A stretch of 45,390 nucleotides of DNA from positions 1-45,390 of the forward strand of contig UQDS01000009.1 in NCBI GenBank assembly GCA_900539865.1, written 5' to 3'. The position numbers and the translations under genes are program-made. The notes under the pieces were generated by a model. That model was not told where the DNA came from. It made no database searches and worked only from the letters and a program-made list of their open reading frames with translations. Every line of letters begins with the position of its first letter. The stretch's first letter is position 1. The DNA is from an uncultured Mollicutes bacterium. GTDB taxonomy: Bacteria > Bacillota_I > Bacilli_A > RFN20 > CAG-288. Positions 16,726 to 26,133 of the stretch are shown here, in pieces.

Positions 16726-19236
16726 ATGAACTATAATCATGAGATCATCGCCTTCCATGAAAATAGACCGATAAGACTTTTTATCAATAAGATTGATTCG
16801 ATTGAACCTCACTGGCATCAATCATTAGAAGTTTCTGTTGTTATCGAAGGTAATGTTGTTCTTCAAGTCTCGGAATTTGTTTACGAATTTAAAAAAGGAG
16901 ATACTTTTTTAGTCAATAGCAACGAAATACATTCTTTAAAAGGAAAAGGTGCCCTTTTGGCAACCTTACAAGTTCGTTTAGATCAATTAGATCATTTGCC
17001 TAAAAACAAGAATTCCGTGTGTTTTGAACGAGACTTTTCTTCGCATAAAGGAAAACTGATACGAAATATCATTGCAACATTGTTGAAAAATAACACATCG
17101 AATGAAGAATCCAGCAATCAGCTTTTGGAATTGTCTTTAATCTATAAATTATTGTTCTTCTTGTTTTCAGAAGGGGTGTCTAATAATCAGAGGCTACAAA
17201 GCAAAGATTCTCTTAATCGTTTGACCTCTATTCTTGCGTATATCAATTCAGAATACAGCAAAGAAATATCTTTAGATACCATTGCGGAAAACGAGTTTTT
17301 ATCCAGCGCCTATCTTTCTCGCTATTTCAAAGAAAATGTAGGCATGAATTTTTCTGAATATTTACGAAACGTTCGCTTGAATAAAGCGATGGAATTTTTG
17401 CTTTCGTCTGATTTTTCCATTGATGCAATTTCTAATAAAGTAGGTTTTCCTAATCCGCGTTCATTTGTCTCAGCATTCAAAGAAAAATATCAAATGAATC
17501 CCTCTATCTATCGTAAACAACATCAAAAAGATAATACATTAATCAGCAATGATGAGATGATCAAAAAATATCGCTCATTCAATTATCTTGATGATTCATT
17601 TGAAGAAGATCGAGCATTGGTCACGAAATTTATCGTTAAGAATATTGACAGAGAAGCAGATGTCAATTTAAGAACTCCCGCTCTTCTAACCACCGAAGAT
17701 ATCTTGTCGTTTGATCTAGTAAAGAGCGATACTTCTTCAGAGATAAATGAAAAAAAATATCTGAAAATGATCGGTGGCGGAAGAGTAAAAGATATACTGT
17801 GTTCAAAGACGCAAGAGGAATTAAAAATATTACAAAAAGAAATAGGGTTTGAATATATTAAACTTCATTCCGTATTTGATGATGACTTAATGGTGGTGAC
17901 AAGACAAGATGGAAAACTTGTGTTCAACTTTTCTTTTATTGATCAAGCGTATGACTTTCTTCTCTCTATTCATTTAAAACCACTCGTTCAGTTATCTTTT
18001 ATGCCCAAAGCGTTGTCGAGCAAAGTTTCTCACTCCATTTTCTTAGGAAAATCAATCATCGGATATCCGAAAGATATTGCGGAATGGAATATGTTGTGCA
18101 GAACCTTTCTTCTTCATTTGATCAACCGCTATGGAAAGAATGTTGTAGAATCTTTTTTATTTTCTGTATGGAATGAGCCTTCTTCCATCAATCATCTTTT
18201 TGGATTGAAAGATGAAGAATACTATTCTTTGTACAAGAATACATATTGCACTTTGAAAAGCGTTGATCAAAAAATCAAATTCGGAGGACCTGCTTCCTTC
18301 TCTACCTACGGAAAGAAAGATGAATGGTTATTCCAATTTCTTTCCTACACAAAGAAAGAAAAAATCATCCCTGATTTCATCACGATTCATTATTATGACA
18401 TTGACTTATCTTGGTTATACGATCAAAAAGAGGTGAGAAAAAACATCCCTAATCGAATTTATCTTTCACCGGATGAAAACAGTTTCCAACGTTTTCTTAT
18501 TCAGATGAAAAACAGTTTGCATGAAATGGGAATTTCTTCTCCTTTATATATCACAGAATGGAACAACACAGTCTCACACAAAGATCTTTTATCAGACACT
18601 GCATTTAAAAGCGCCTATATTGTCAAAAATATTTTAGAGACAAACAATATGCTTTCTGCTTGTTCTTATTGGTCTTTAACCGATGATATTGATGAAAACA
18701 CCTTACCCAAAGAACATTTCCACGGAGGTTTAGGGCTCTTCACGTATTATGGGGTCAAAAAACCTTCTTACTATGCATATGTCCTTTTGAAAAATCTGGG
18801 AACCATCATATTGAAAAAAGGAAATGGATATTATGTGACAAAGACGGAAGACGATGAGATTCGAATTCTTTTCTACTACTATGTTCCTTATAATTATGAA
18901 TATTCAAGACAAATGGATTATCAAATCAATATGAAGAGTAGGGATGCGTTCTTTAAGGATAAAGAAAAGAAAGCATTTCAAATTCATTTAAAAGAATTTG
19001 AAGGCGATTATTTAGAGACAAAAATTGAGCTTTCTTCGGAATCTGGCTCCGCGTATGATTTGGCTATCAAAAGCGGAAACGCGTCGCTGGATGTCATGAA
19101 TATCGAATATTTAAAGTCGGCGTCGATACCGAAGATGACATTTAATGATATCACCCTAAAAGGAGATGATTATCTGTCTTATGTATTGAAACCTTTAGAA
19201 GTTTTGTTTGTTACGTTGAGAAAAAAAGAAAGGTAA
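16726..19236 (+). CDS. AraC-family regulator fused to a GH39-like glycosidase domain
   Basis: The protein has 836 residues. The N-terminal cupin (about 8-90), with PHWHQSLEVSVVIEG and FKKGDTFLVNSNEIHSL, is an AraC sugar-binding fold. The DNA-binding part (about 163-267) has two helix-turn-helix units; the second includes FSIDAISNKVGFPNPRSFVSAFKEKYQMNP in split form (about 230-259). From about 320 a TIM-barrel like GH39 beta-xylosidases follows. FSVWNEP offers the acid/base Glu484, and LYITEWNN the nucleophile Glu611, so catalytic residues are intact. A beta-sandwich-like tail ends the protein. There is no signal peptide. It is divergent from the sugar operon and most likely its regulator; the GH39 domain could be an enzyme or a ligand sensor. 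AraC-GH39 fusions are known in Firmicutes. Confidence 0.85.
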   Translation: MNYNHEIIAFHENRPIRLFINKIDSIEPHWHQSLEVSVVIEGNVVLQVSEFVYEFKKGDTFLVNSNEIHSLKGKGALLATLQVRLDQLDHLPKNKNSVCFERDFSSHKGKLIRNIIATLLKNNTSNEESSNQLLELSLIYKLLFFLFSEGVSNNQRLQSKDSLNRLTSILAYINSEYSKEISLDTIAENEFLSSAYLSRYFKENVGMNFSEYLRNVRLNKAMEFLLSSDFSIDAISNKVGFPNPRSFVSAFKEKYQMNPSIYRKQHQKDNTLISNDEMIKKYRSFNYLDDSFEEDRALVTKFIVKNIDREADVNLRTPALLTTEDILSFDLVKSDTSSEINEKKYLKMIGGGRVKDILCSKTQEELKILQKEIGFEYIKLHSVFDDDLMVVTRQDGKLVFNFSFIDQAYDFLLSIHLKPLVQLSFMPKALSSKVSHSIFLGKSIIGYPKDIAEWNMLCRTFLLHLINRYGKNVVESFLFSVWNEPSSINHLFGLKDEEYYSLYKNTYCTLKSVDQKIKFGGPASFSTYGKKDEWLFQFLSYTKKEKIIPDFITIHYYDIDLSWLYDQKEVRKNIPNRIYLSPDENSFQRFLIQMKNSLHEMGISSPLYITEWNNTVSHKDLLSDTAFKSAYIVKNILETNNMLSACSYWSLTDDIDENTLPKEHFHGGLGLFTYYGVKKPSYYAYVLLKNLGTIILKKGNGYYVTKTEDDEIRILFYYYVPYNYEYSRQMDYQINMKSRDAFFKDKEKKAFQIHLKEFEGDYLETKIELSSESGSAYDLAIKSGNASLDVMNIEYLKSASIPKMTFNDITLKGDDYLSYVLKPLEVLFVTLRKKER

Positions 19237-19379
19237 ACACAAAAAGAATCTCTCTTTGTTTCTATAAAGAAAGAAATTGTTTATTGAATCCTTTTTTCTC
19301 ATGCGAGGCAAAAGGTAAAAAAGATGATCATCCCCGGAAAAAAGGGGTAAAATAGATAGTGTGTATTAGGAGGCTATTC

Positions 19380-21320
19380 ATGAAAGAAGAAAAGAAATTT
19401 CAAGCGGAATCAAAACAGTTGCTCAATTTGATGATCAACTCGATTTATTCCAACAAAGAAGTGTTTTTAAGAGAGCTGATCTCTAACGCAAGCGACGCAA
19501 TCGACAAGTATAAGTTCATGGCGTTGCAGTCGGAAGGAAAGTATCCTTTACGCGATTATGAAATTCGTATCACTTCGAAGAAAGAAGAAGGATACTTGCA
19601 AGTTCAAGACAACGGTATCGGTATGGATAAGGAAGCCTTAGAAAAGAACTTAGGTACCATAGCCAAATCCGGTACAAAAGAGTTTTTAGAAAAGTACCAG
19701 GAGATGAAGGAAAAGAAGGAAGACGTGGATTTGATTGGTCAATTCGGAGTCGGTTTCTACAGCGCCTTCATGGTTGCTAAGAAGATTGAAGTATATACCA
19801 AAGATATTCAAGGAAAGTGTTATCTTTTCACTTCGGATGGTGTTGAAACTTATACGATTGAAGACTTAGATGAGATTGATTTCATCAAAGAAGGTGGAAG
19901 TGCTATCCGCATTTATTTAAAAGATGATACAGAAGAAGAGTGCTACAGCAAGTATCAGGATAGCGATGAAATTGAATCTTTGGTCAAACGCTATTCTGAT
20001 TTTATCCGTTATCCGATCCGTATGCTCGTCGTAAAAGAAGTGCCCGAATACGATGAACAAGGAAAAGTAATCGAAGGAAAAACACATGAAGAAAGCGAAG
20101 ACAAAACGCTCAATTCAATGATTCCGCTCTGGAAGAAGAGCAAAAAAGATGTTACCGAAGAGGAGTTGAATTCCTTCTATCGTTCTCGCTTTAACGATTA
20201 TGAAGACCCTTTGTTGTCCATCAATATCAAAGCCGAAGGAACACTCTCTTATAATTCCTTAGTCTTTATTCCAAGCCACGCCCCTTATGATTTATATTCT
20301 CAAGATTATGAAAGAGGTCTTGCCTTGTATGCAAAAGGCATCTTCATCAGTGAGAAGAACAAAGATTTGATTCCGGATTATTTAAAATTCGCCAAAGGTC
20401 TTGTTGATTCAGAAGATCTTTCTTTAAATATCTCGAGAGAGATGTTGCAGAAATCACCGATTTTGAATAAGATTTCGAAGAATATTGAAAACAAGATCAT
20501 CGATTGCTTAAAAGAAGTCATGAACAATGACAATGATAAATATCAGAAATTCTTTGATCTTTATGGTGTTTTCATCAAGTTTGGAATTTATGCATCGTAT
20601 GGTATGAAGAAAGATGCACTTAGCGACCTTCTTGTTTATCGTTCTTTAAATCAAGAAAAGAAGATTTCTTTAAAACAATATAAAGAGAATATGAAGGAAG
20701 ACCAAAAGGTCATCTATTATGCTACTGGTAAGACAAAAGAAGCGATAGAGATGCTTCCGGAACTTGCAAAATTTAAGAAAAACAATATCGATGTTCTCTT
20801 CTTAAGCGACAATATTGATGAATTTGTCTTTATGATGATGCATGATTATGATTCTCTTGAATTTAAGAACATCACTTCCGAAGATAAAGAAAGTCTCAGC
20901 GAAGAAGAAAAGAAGAGATTGGAAGATTTAGAAGTTGCAAACAAGCGTCTTTTAGACGATGTAAAAGCATCGTTAGGTGAGAAAGTTGATGCTGTTTCTT
21001 TCAATTTACATTTAGGAGAAGCACCGGTCTCTTTGGCAAGTAAAGAAGGTATGTCGATGAATATGGCAAACGTCTTGAGAAAAGAACAGGAAGCCAGAAA
21101 CGAAGAAGGAGAAGGTATTGAAGCAAGTAAGGTTCTTCAAATCAACCCGGATCATCCTTTGTTCGAAGCGATCAAAGATGTAACCGCCAAAGAAGAAGTG
21201 GATACTTTAGCCTCCGTCCTTTATGATGAGGCGATGATTTTAGAAGGCTTTGAAATCGATGATAAAGCAAGCTTTATCAAGAATCTCAACGCCTTGATGT
21301 TAAAAGCATATCAAAAATAA
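19380..21320 (+). CDS. htpG: Hsp90-family chaperone HtpG
   Basis: The protein has 646 residues from the ATG at 19380, chosen because AGGAGG lies 6 nt upstream; an in-frame ATG seven codons earlier precedes this site. HtpG is an ATP-dependent cytosolic dimer that remodels client proteins. The GHKL ATP site is complete: RELISNASDA with Glu32, Asn36 and Asp39, DNGIGM (77-82), GTIAKSGT (92-99) and GQFGVGFYSAF (120-130). Middle and dimerisation domains follow at normal length. A TAAAAT at 19348-19353 is a possible -10, but its -35 is poor and I found no clear CIRCE or CtsR box. A perfect hairpin terminator follows. Confidence 0.96.
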   Translation: MKEEKKFQAESKQLLNLMINSIYSNKEVFLRELISNASDAIDKYKFMALQSEGKYPLRDYEIRITSKKEEGYLQVQDNGIGMDKEALEKNLGTIAKSGTKEFLEKYQEMKEKKEDVDLIGQFGVGFYSAFMVAKKIEVYTKDIQGKCYLFTSDGVETYTIEDLDEIDFIKEGGSAIRIYLKDDTEEECYSKYQDSDEIESLVKRYSDFIRYPIRMLVVKEVPEYDEQGKVIEGKTHEESEDKTLNSMIPLWKKSKKDVTEEELNSFYRSRFNDYEDPLLSINIKAEGTLSYNSLVFIPSHAPYDLYSQDYERGLALYAKGIFISEKNKDLIPDYLKFAKGLVDSEDLSLNISREMLQKSPILNKISKNIENKIIDCLKEVMNNDNDKYQKFFDLYGVFIKFGIYASYGMKKDALSDLLVYRSLNQEKKISLKQYKENMKEDQKVIYYATGKTKEAIEMLPELAKFKKNNIDVLFLSDNIDEFVFMMMHDYDSLEFKNITSEDKESLSEEEKKRLEDLEVANKRLLDDVKASLGEKVDAVSFNLHLGEAPVSLASKEGMSMNMANVLRKEQEARNEEGEGIEASKVLQINPDHPLFEAIKDVTAKEEVDTLASVLYDEAMILEGFEIDDKASFIKNLNALMLKAYQK

Positions 21321-21343
21321 GTTGTTCTTATTTAAACACAAAG

Positions 21344-21374
21344 AAAAAGGAGCTGTTTCAAACAGCTCCTTTTT
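21344..21374. terminator. Bidirectional terminator
   Basis: A perfect 14-bp stem (AGGAGCTGTT with AACAGCTCCT, flanked by A and T runs) around TCA. It lies between htpG and the convergent lipoprotein gene. Confidence 0.92.
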
Positions 21375-21392
21375 GATGCTAAATCATTTTGT

Positions 21393-22724
21393 TTATTCAG
21401 GAATATCCTGACGGTTTTTCATAGTGGAGAAATCTAAATCGATCTTCGTATTTCCATAATCCTGATATTGCATTGTGACATCGCCATAAGTAAAGCCACC
21501 TAAGATGCTGTAGAAATAATTGACAGTGTCTAAACGGTTATCTTTTAAGGTTACATTTAAGGTTTGGCTGGCTTGTGCAGTGACAAGCTCTTCACTGCTT
21601 TCCACAAGATATCTTGCGATGATGCTGGCGTTATCGTTGTCGTAGCTAGCAAAGGAAGTCTCGCTCTTTGCTTGGATGATTGTAGAATTAAAGCCTTTAA
21701 AATCAGGGTAATAATCTTGAATTGTCTTTCCGCTGATCTTGTATTCTTTTACTAAACCATCTTTTTTAGAATTTGTGAACTTGTAAAGTCCGTCTTCTAA
21801 TTGGACATAACCGAAAGGCGTTGTTTCACCGCTTTCTTCACGATCGCAGTAAATTGCCTCTTTTGTGAAGTAGTAGCGGTAGATAGTATCACCGTATTTA
21901 TCATGATGATCGGTATGAACAACAGTGAAATCCTCTTTTAATGTATTTTCAAAAGCGAGATCTAAAGAATCGTGATAAATCGATCTTTCATATACTTGCG
22001 GTTCAGGATTCTTTTTATCGAAAGCAAAGGTGTCGTATACAAAGTTGATATTCATCGGATAAAGATAGGAATCCTTTCCTTCGCACTTCATGTCGATTTT
22101 TGTCAATACATTATCTTCAACAGTGATTTTAAATACAGTGAAATTAAAGGAGTAACCAGTGATTAAACGACAGACTCGATTGATCAATTTTGTGTTGGAT
22201 AACATGTATTGATTGGGAATGCTTGTTGTCTTGAAATTTTCCACTGTTAAGAAAGTGAAAGGATTGATGAAATCGTCCCAAGTGTAGGACTTGCCGCTAT
22301 CTTCTACGCGCGTGTAGGCGATTTCGTTTTTACTGTTGACATAATAGGTGTAAGGAAGGTTGTTTCTGCGGATAATTTTAGAACTGTATTGGGAACCTGT
22401 AGAGAGCAATTCATTGCTGTGATAGCTCATCTCATTGAAGTTGACAGAGAGGGTACTTGTATAGTCTTCTTTTTGATATGTGCTGTCTTCATGAGTGAAA
22501 GTTGCGTTGCCACTGAGGTAAAAATCTCCGGCTAAAGTAGAGAGGAATTCTTGTGTCAATTTAAACTCATTCGGATTTGTTTCGGGCGTGGTTTCACTCG
22601 GCTTTTCTGTTTCTACAGAAGGAGGGAGCGGATTGGTAGTTTCCGTCGAAGAAATCGATGGTTCCTCTCCTGTGCAGGAAGCAAGAAGCGGAAGAAGCAA
22701 TAATAAAATGCACTTTTTCATCAT
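21393..22724 (-). CDS. Secreted lipoprotein of unknown function
   Basis: The protein has 443 residues. The signal peptide ends in LASC, so Cys17 is the predicted lipid anchor. A Ser/Thr/Pro/Glu-rich linker runs to about residue 50. The body is beta-rich and looks like two similar parts, the second beginning near DSLDLAFENTLKED. I see no enzyme motif. Its start codon overlaps the last 4 nt of the upstream lipoprotein gene (ATGA), so the two are translationally coupled and probably work together at the cell surface. It is similar in architecture to the lipoprotein at 2043-3845. Confidence 0.75.
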   Translation of the reverse strand: MMKKCILLLLLPLLASCTGEEPSISSTETTNPLPPSVETEKPSETTPETNPNEFKLTQEFLSTLAGDFYLSGNATFTHEDSTYQKEDYTSTLSVNFNEMSYHSNELLSTGSQYSSKIIRRNNLPYTYYVNSKNEIAYTRVEDSGKSYTWDDFINPFTFLTVENFKTTSIPNQYMLSNTKLINRVCRLITGYSFNFTVFKITVEDNVLTKIDMKCEGKDSYLYPMNINFVYDTFAFDKKNPEPQVYERSIYHDSLDLAFENTLKEDFTVVHTDHHDKYGDTIYRYYFTKEAIYCDREESGETTPFGYVQLEDGLYKFTNSKKDGLVKEYKISGKTIQDYYPDFKGFNSTIIQAKSETSFASYDNDNASIIARYLVESSEELVTAQASQTLNVTLKDNRLDTVNYFYSILGGFTYGDVTMQYQDYGNTKIDLDFSTMKNRQDIPE

Positions 22725-24160
22725 TCAGTTACCGTGTAAGTGATGTCGATTTTGGAAGCGGGAGCTTCATTTGGAGTGACCGTGACTTTGGTGACACCCG
22801 CTTTCAAACACTGGATGTCAAAGATGAGATAAGTGGTATTTCCTCTTTTCTCCACTCTTTGACCAGTTACATTTACGATGGACTTATCGGCGATTGTTAA
22901 AGTTGCTTCGGGGAGAGCCCCTTCAGGGAAGAAATAGACTTCGACAAAGTCAGTTTCGTTGACTTTCTTGGTGATTTCTTTTTCTCCGTTAGAAGCATAG
23001 GCGTTATAGCCGACAAGATCCGGTCTTTTTACCGTGACTTCTTTGCTGAAAGTGACGTCGTTATAGTAATTTTTGATGGTGAGTGTCGCTTTGCCAGTTC
23101 CAACAGCAACAAAGCCTTTTTCTTGTTTTTGGATGACGGTTTCATCGCTGGATTCAGCGATGAAATAATTGTAAGAGTCTAAACCTTTTGTTCCTTCATA
23201 ATCCGTGATCTCGAATTTGACTAACTCGTTTAAATTGACTCTGCTTCCGGTAAGAGAAGTGTCAGAATAGAAATTGACATCGTTGATTTTATTGATGAAG
23301 TAAGGGGCTTTATCAAAATTGATTTCAGTCTTGTTGAAGTTTAAAGTGGCGCTGTATTCGAAAGAAGCATAAGGCAATACATTAGGATCTTGCTCATATT
23401 CTGCATTGTTGTATTGATTGGTGATAAAGTGAGCGGATAAGAAGGTGTCGTTGCGGTCAAAGACAAATTCGGAGGCGTAAGTGTAGAAAGTTTCGTGATG
23501 AGCATCAAAACCATAATCGCTTGTGACTTTGACAGTATAGGTGTCAACATCCTTCTTTAAACCAAAGTGAACGTTCTGATAGCCGCCAAGATAGGTGTCA
23601 TCCGCAACGCCGAAGATCCAAGCGATGTCATAGGCAAATACTTTGCGATTGTGAAGGGCTTGTGTTGCGAGTTCTCTTGAGATGTACTGGTCTTCTGTTT
23701 TGGTATCATCGATGAGATAAACGATAGAGTTGGAAACTTCCAAATCACTTTCCTTGTAGTTGATGCTATAAAACTTATCTTGATCGATTTCAGCATAGGC
23801 GATGTTTTGTGTGGGGATTAAAACAGGATTTCCATCCTCATCAACTTCTTCTCCTTCCACCAACTGGGTGCTTTCCATCAATGTTTTGTTTTCGCCATAA
23901 TAAGTGGTGCCGTTATGAGTGATGTTGTTTAAACGGGTCTTAAAATCGATGCTACCGACCTGATCTTGAAGCTTTAACGCATTTTCTCTTGCTTTAGACA
24001 TGAAGGCGACATCGATTTCGCTCTTTTCGGGTCCAAAGTCAGTGCCAGGTTGACTGGTATTGGTTTCAGGTTCTGTCGCTGTATTGCTTTCACTAGTTGA
24101 ACCTTGACACGCTGTAAGAAGCAAGGGGAACAGCGCTAAAAGTAAGAGTTTGTTTTTCAT
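22721..24160 (-). CDS. Secreted lipoprotein with C-terminal Ig-like (BIG2-like) domain
   Basis: The protein has 479 residues from the ATG at 24160, where AAGGAGAT lies at a normal distance and a proper signal peptide begins; a start 25 codons upstream would put a charged stretch before it. The lipobox is LTAC (Cys18). A beta-rich N-terminal region resembles the partner lipoprotein. About residues 325-390 look like a bacterial Ig-like type 2 domain (SSDETVIQKQEKGFVAVGTG, then KATLTIKNYYNDVTFSKEV), and the C-terminus ends in a second beta domain. No catalytic motif is visible. It heads a two-gene operon transcribed divergently from the membrane protein at 24458. Confidence 0.75.
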   Translation of the reverse strand: MKNKLLLLALFPLLLTACQGSTSESNTATEPETNTSQPGTDFGPEKSEIDVAFMSKARENALKLQDQVGSIDFKTRLNNITHNGTTYYGENKTLMESTQLVEGEEVDEDGNPVLIPTQNIAYAEIDQDKFYSINYKESDLEVSNSIVYLIDDTKTEDQYISRELATQALHNRKVFAYDIAWIFGVADDTYLGGYQNVHFGLKKDVDTYTVKVTSDYGFDAHHETFYTYASEFVFDRNDTFLSAHFITNQYNNAEYEQDPNVLPYASFEYSATLNFNKTEINFDKAPYFINKINDVNFYSDTSLTGSRVNLNELVKFEITDYEGTKGLDSYNYFIAESSDETVIQKQEKGFVAVGTGKATLTIKNYYNDVTFSKEVTVKRPDLVGYNAYASNGEKEITKKVNETDFVEVYFFPEGALPEATLTIADKSIVNVTGQRVEKRGNTTYLIFDIQCLKAGVTKVTVTPNEAPASKIDITYTVTE

Positions 24161-24457
24161 ATTATCTCCTTGTTTGTCGGATGTTTGTAGTCTATGTAAA
24201 TTGAGTAAGAGCTTTTGCTTGTCAGATGATAGCAAAGGGAGAATTTACTACAAAAGATATACGATACGTAATATCTATCTATTCGACAATAAATTAACAG
24301 GTGTTATTTTAAAAAAACGGCAGTGTAAAGTCAATAAAAGGAGGAGAGGAAAAAGCGGATAAAATAGAAAAAAGACAAGAAAAAATCTTTTTAAAAAAGA
24401 GAGAGTATAAACGTCATTTTATTGCGCTATAATTTATTAAAAAAGAGAGGGTAAATT

Positions 24458-25495
24458 ATGAAAAGAAACCAGATTACAAACCCGCGAAAACTGGAATTGT
24501 TGAAAAAATATTATGAGGTAGAAGAAGAAAATAAAATAGTCCGCTTATCTTTTCATTATGAAGAAGCCAAAGATATGCTTTATACAGATGTCGGAGATGT
24601 GAATCATCCGCAATTAAGTCCGGATGTATCCAGTAAGCTGAATGAACTTATACCATCTCTTCCGTTAGGATATAAGATTGCAGTAAATTTTCACATCAAT
24701 GACTACCAAGGATATGATCCCAACACCCTTTTAGAGACATTTAATGACTCTTTGGAATGGGGACAGTATGTCTATGCTAAGAAAAGAAAGAGGACATGGC
24801 TCAATGCAATTTTGATGGTTGTAGTAGGACTCTTGCTTTTGCTTCTGTATGTTTTTGGTGACAATTACGGATGGTTTGGTTCCGGTTTACAAAGCGATAT
24901 TATCACAGAAGTTATTGATATCATCGGCACGGTCTTTATTTGGGAAGCGGTTACGATGGTGTTTATCGAGCACACCGATGATAGTATTCTAGGTTTACGC
25001 ATTCGCAGAAGAGTTTCTTCTATCGGTTTTTATGAAGGAGAAAGCGATCATAGCTTAGTAGTAGAAAACTCTAGCGATGTCTTTAAAAAGTGGGATGAAG
25101 GAGGGGGTGTAAATCGCTTTGCCTCTTGGTCGACTCTACTTTCCTCAGCTGCCTTGATCGGCATGGCTTTTTCTAACATTTTTGTCATCTATTCCGTCTT
25201 CAAAAACTTTGATTTAAGCCTTGCGCAATCTATTGTCTTTATGGTTCTTGCTACCTTAGAGACCATTTGTCAATTCATTGCAGGAGCCGGTGGACTTTGT
25301 AAATATTCTGGTTTAGATAATAAGTTTACCCGTTTTGTCGGTCCGTATTCATTTGTTTTGTTAGGTGTTATCATAGCGATGATTGTCACTAGCATCGTCA
25401 TTTCAAGCCCTCGCATCATCGTGAATTCCGTTTTCTCTTTGATCATCAATGTTTTTTATATCATCGGTTATTTAATCGATCGCTTTGCAAAATGA
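24458..25495 (+). CDS. Six-helix membrane protein of unknown function
   Basis: The protein has 345 residues. A soluble N-terminal region (about 1-112) is followed by predicted membrane helices near 114-133, 149-170, 226-247, 256-279, 296-315 and 320-340, with a cytoplasm-like charged stretch (171-222) between helices 2 and 3. I recognise no family. The start follows GAGAGGG. A TATAAT at 24428-24433 is a likely -10; no -35 is evident. It is divergent from the lipoprotein pair; the stretch 24161-24457 between them holds only these promoter-like signals. Confidence 0.65.
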   Translation: MKRNQITNPRKLELLKKYYEVEEENKIVRLSFHYEEAKDMLYTDVGDVNHPQLSPDVSSKLNELIPSLPLGYKIAVNFHINDYQGYDPNTLLETFNDSLEWGQYVYAKKRKRTWLNAILMVVVGLLLLLLYVFGDNYGWFGSGLQSDIITEVIDIIGTVFIWEAVTMVFIEHTDDSILGLRIRRRVSSIGFYEGESDHSLVVENSSDVFKKWDEGGGVNRFASWSTLLSSAALIGMAFSNIFVIYSVFKNFDLSLAQSIVFMVLATLETICQFIAGAGGLCKYSGLDNKFTRFVGPYSFVLLGVIIAMIVTSIVISSPRIIVNSVFSLIINVFYIIGYLIDRFAK

Positions 25496-25557
25496 GCCTT
25501 TTGCTAGTCTTTCATTTTAATAAATGGTATCTTATATATAGAAATTAGGAGAAACAC

Positions 25558-26073
25558 ATGAAATTCACAAATGAATGTAAGACACTTTTAGAAAAGATTT
25601 TAAAAGAAAATGAAGTCGACTGCGTCGAAATCGTTTTGACAGAAGGCGAAAATGGCGACATCGATATTAATCTTGGTATTGTCGATAGCAAAGAATGCGA
25701 ACGCGTCGTTGAAATCGATGGTGTTAAAGTTGCAATTGATGAAGACACTCACGCAGCTTTAATCGATGCAATCTTCTCTGCAGATGGCGATGAACTCACC
25801 ATCGGTTTTGAAGAACATGAGGGTTGCTGTTGCGGCGGTCACGGCCATCACGAAGGCGAATGCTGCTGTGGTGAAGAAGGCGAAGAAGGCTGCTGCTGTG
25901 GCGAAGGTCATGGTCATCACGAAGGTGAATGCTGCTGTGGTGAAGAAGGCGAAGAAGGTTGTTGCTGTGGGGAAGGTCACGGACATCACCATCACGGTGA
26001 AGGATGCTGTGGCAATCACCATGATCACGAAGAAGAACACTGCTGCTGCGGTGGTCATCATCACGAAGAATAA
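25558..26073 (+). CDS. HesB/IscA-like protein with a Cys/His-rich metal-binding tail
   Basis: The protein has 171 residues. Residues 1-85 resemble a HesB/IscA (Fe-S biogenesis) fold, including VVEIDGVKVAIDEDTHAALID, though the usual three conserved cysteines are not in their normal places (Cys7, 22 and 47 are present). Residues 87-171 are a tail with 20 Cys and 19 His, built from CCCG(E)G and HGHH motifs, with an exact 23-residue tandem repeat (96-118 and 119-141). Such tails bind soft metals (Zn, Ni, Cu, Co) in stores and chaperones. It is probably a cytosolic metal store, buffer or metallochaperone. AGGAG precedes the ATG, and a terminator follows. Confidence 0.75.
   Translation: MKFTNECKTLLEKILKENEVDCVEIVLTEGENGDIDINLGIVDSKECERVVEIDGVKVAIDEDTHAALIDAIFSADGDELTIGFEEHEGCCCGGHGHHEGECCCGEEGEEGCCCGEGHGHHEGECCCGEEGEEGCCCGEGHGHHHHGEGCCGNHHDHEEEHCCCGGHHHEE
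25843..25980 (+). repeat. 69-bp tandem duplication within the Cys/His-rich tail
   Basis: Two head-to-tail 69-bp units (25843-25911 and 25912-25980) encode identical 23-residue segments with only synonymous differences. This suggests expansion by duplication with selection on the protein. Confidence 0.85.
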
Positions 26074-26088
26074 TCATTTTGTAAAAAG

Positions 26089-26121
26089 AAAACGGACCTG
26101 TCTTAGACAAGTCCGTTTTTT
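26089..26121. terminator. Bidirectional terminator
   Basis: AAACGGAC-c-TGTC pairs with GACA-a-GTCCGTTT around TTA, with A and T runs on the flanks. It lies between the convergent HesB-like and DUF2871-like genes. Confidence 0.85.
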
Positions 26122-26133
26122 ATTGTTTTAATC

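Noticed and set aside
19331..19347. CCCC-GGAAAAAA-GGGG hairpin upstream of htpG as a heat-shock operator
   Set aside because: It matches neither the CIRCE nor the CtsR consensus, and the stem is only 4 bp.
25759..26131. Overlapping reading frames on both strands across the Cys/His-rich gene
   Set aside because: They are low-complexity shadows of the GAA/GGC/TGC repeats; only the plus frame at 25558 has a ribosome site and a recognisable domain.
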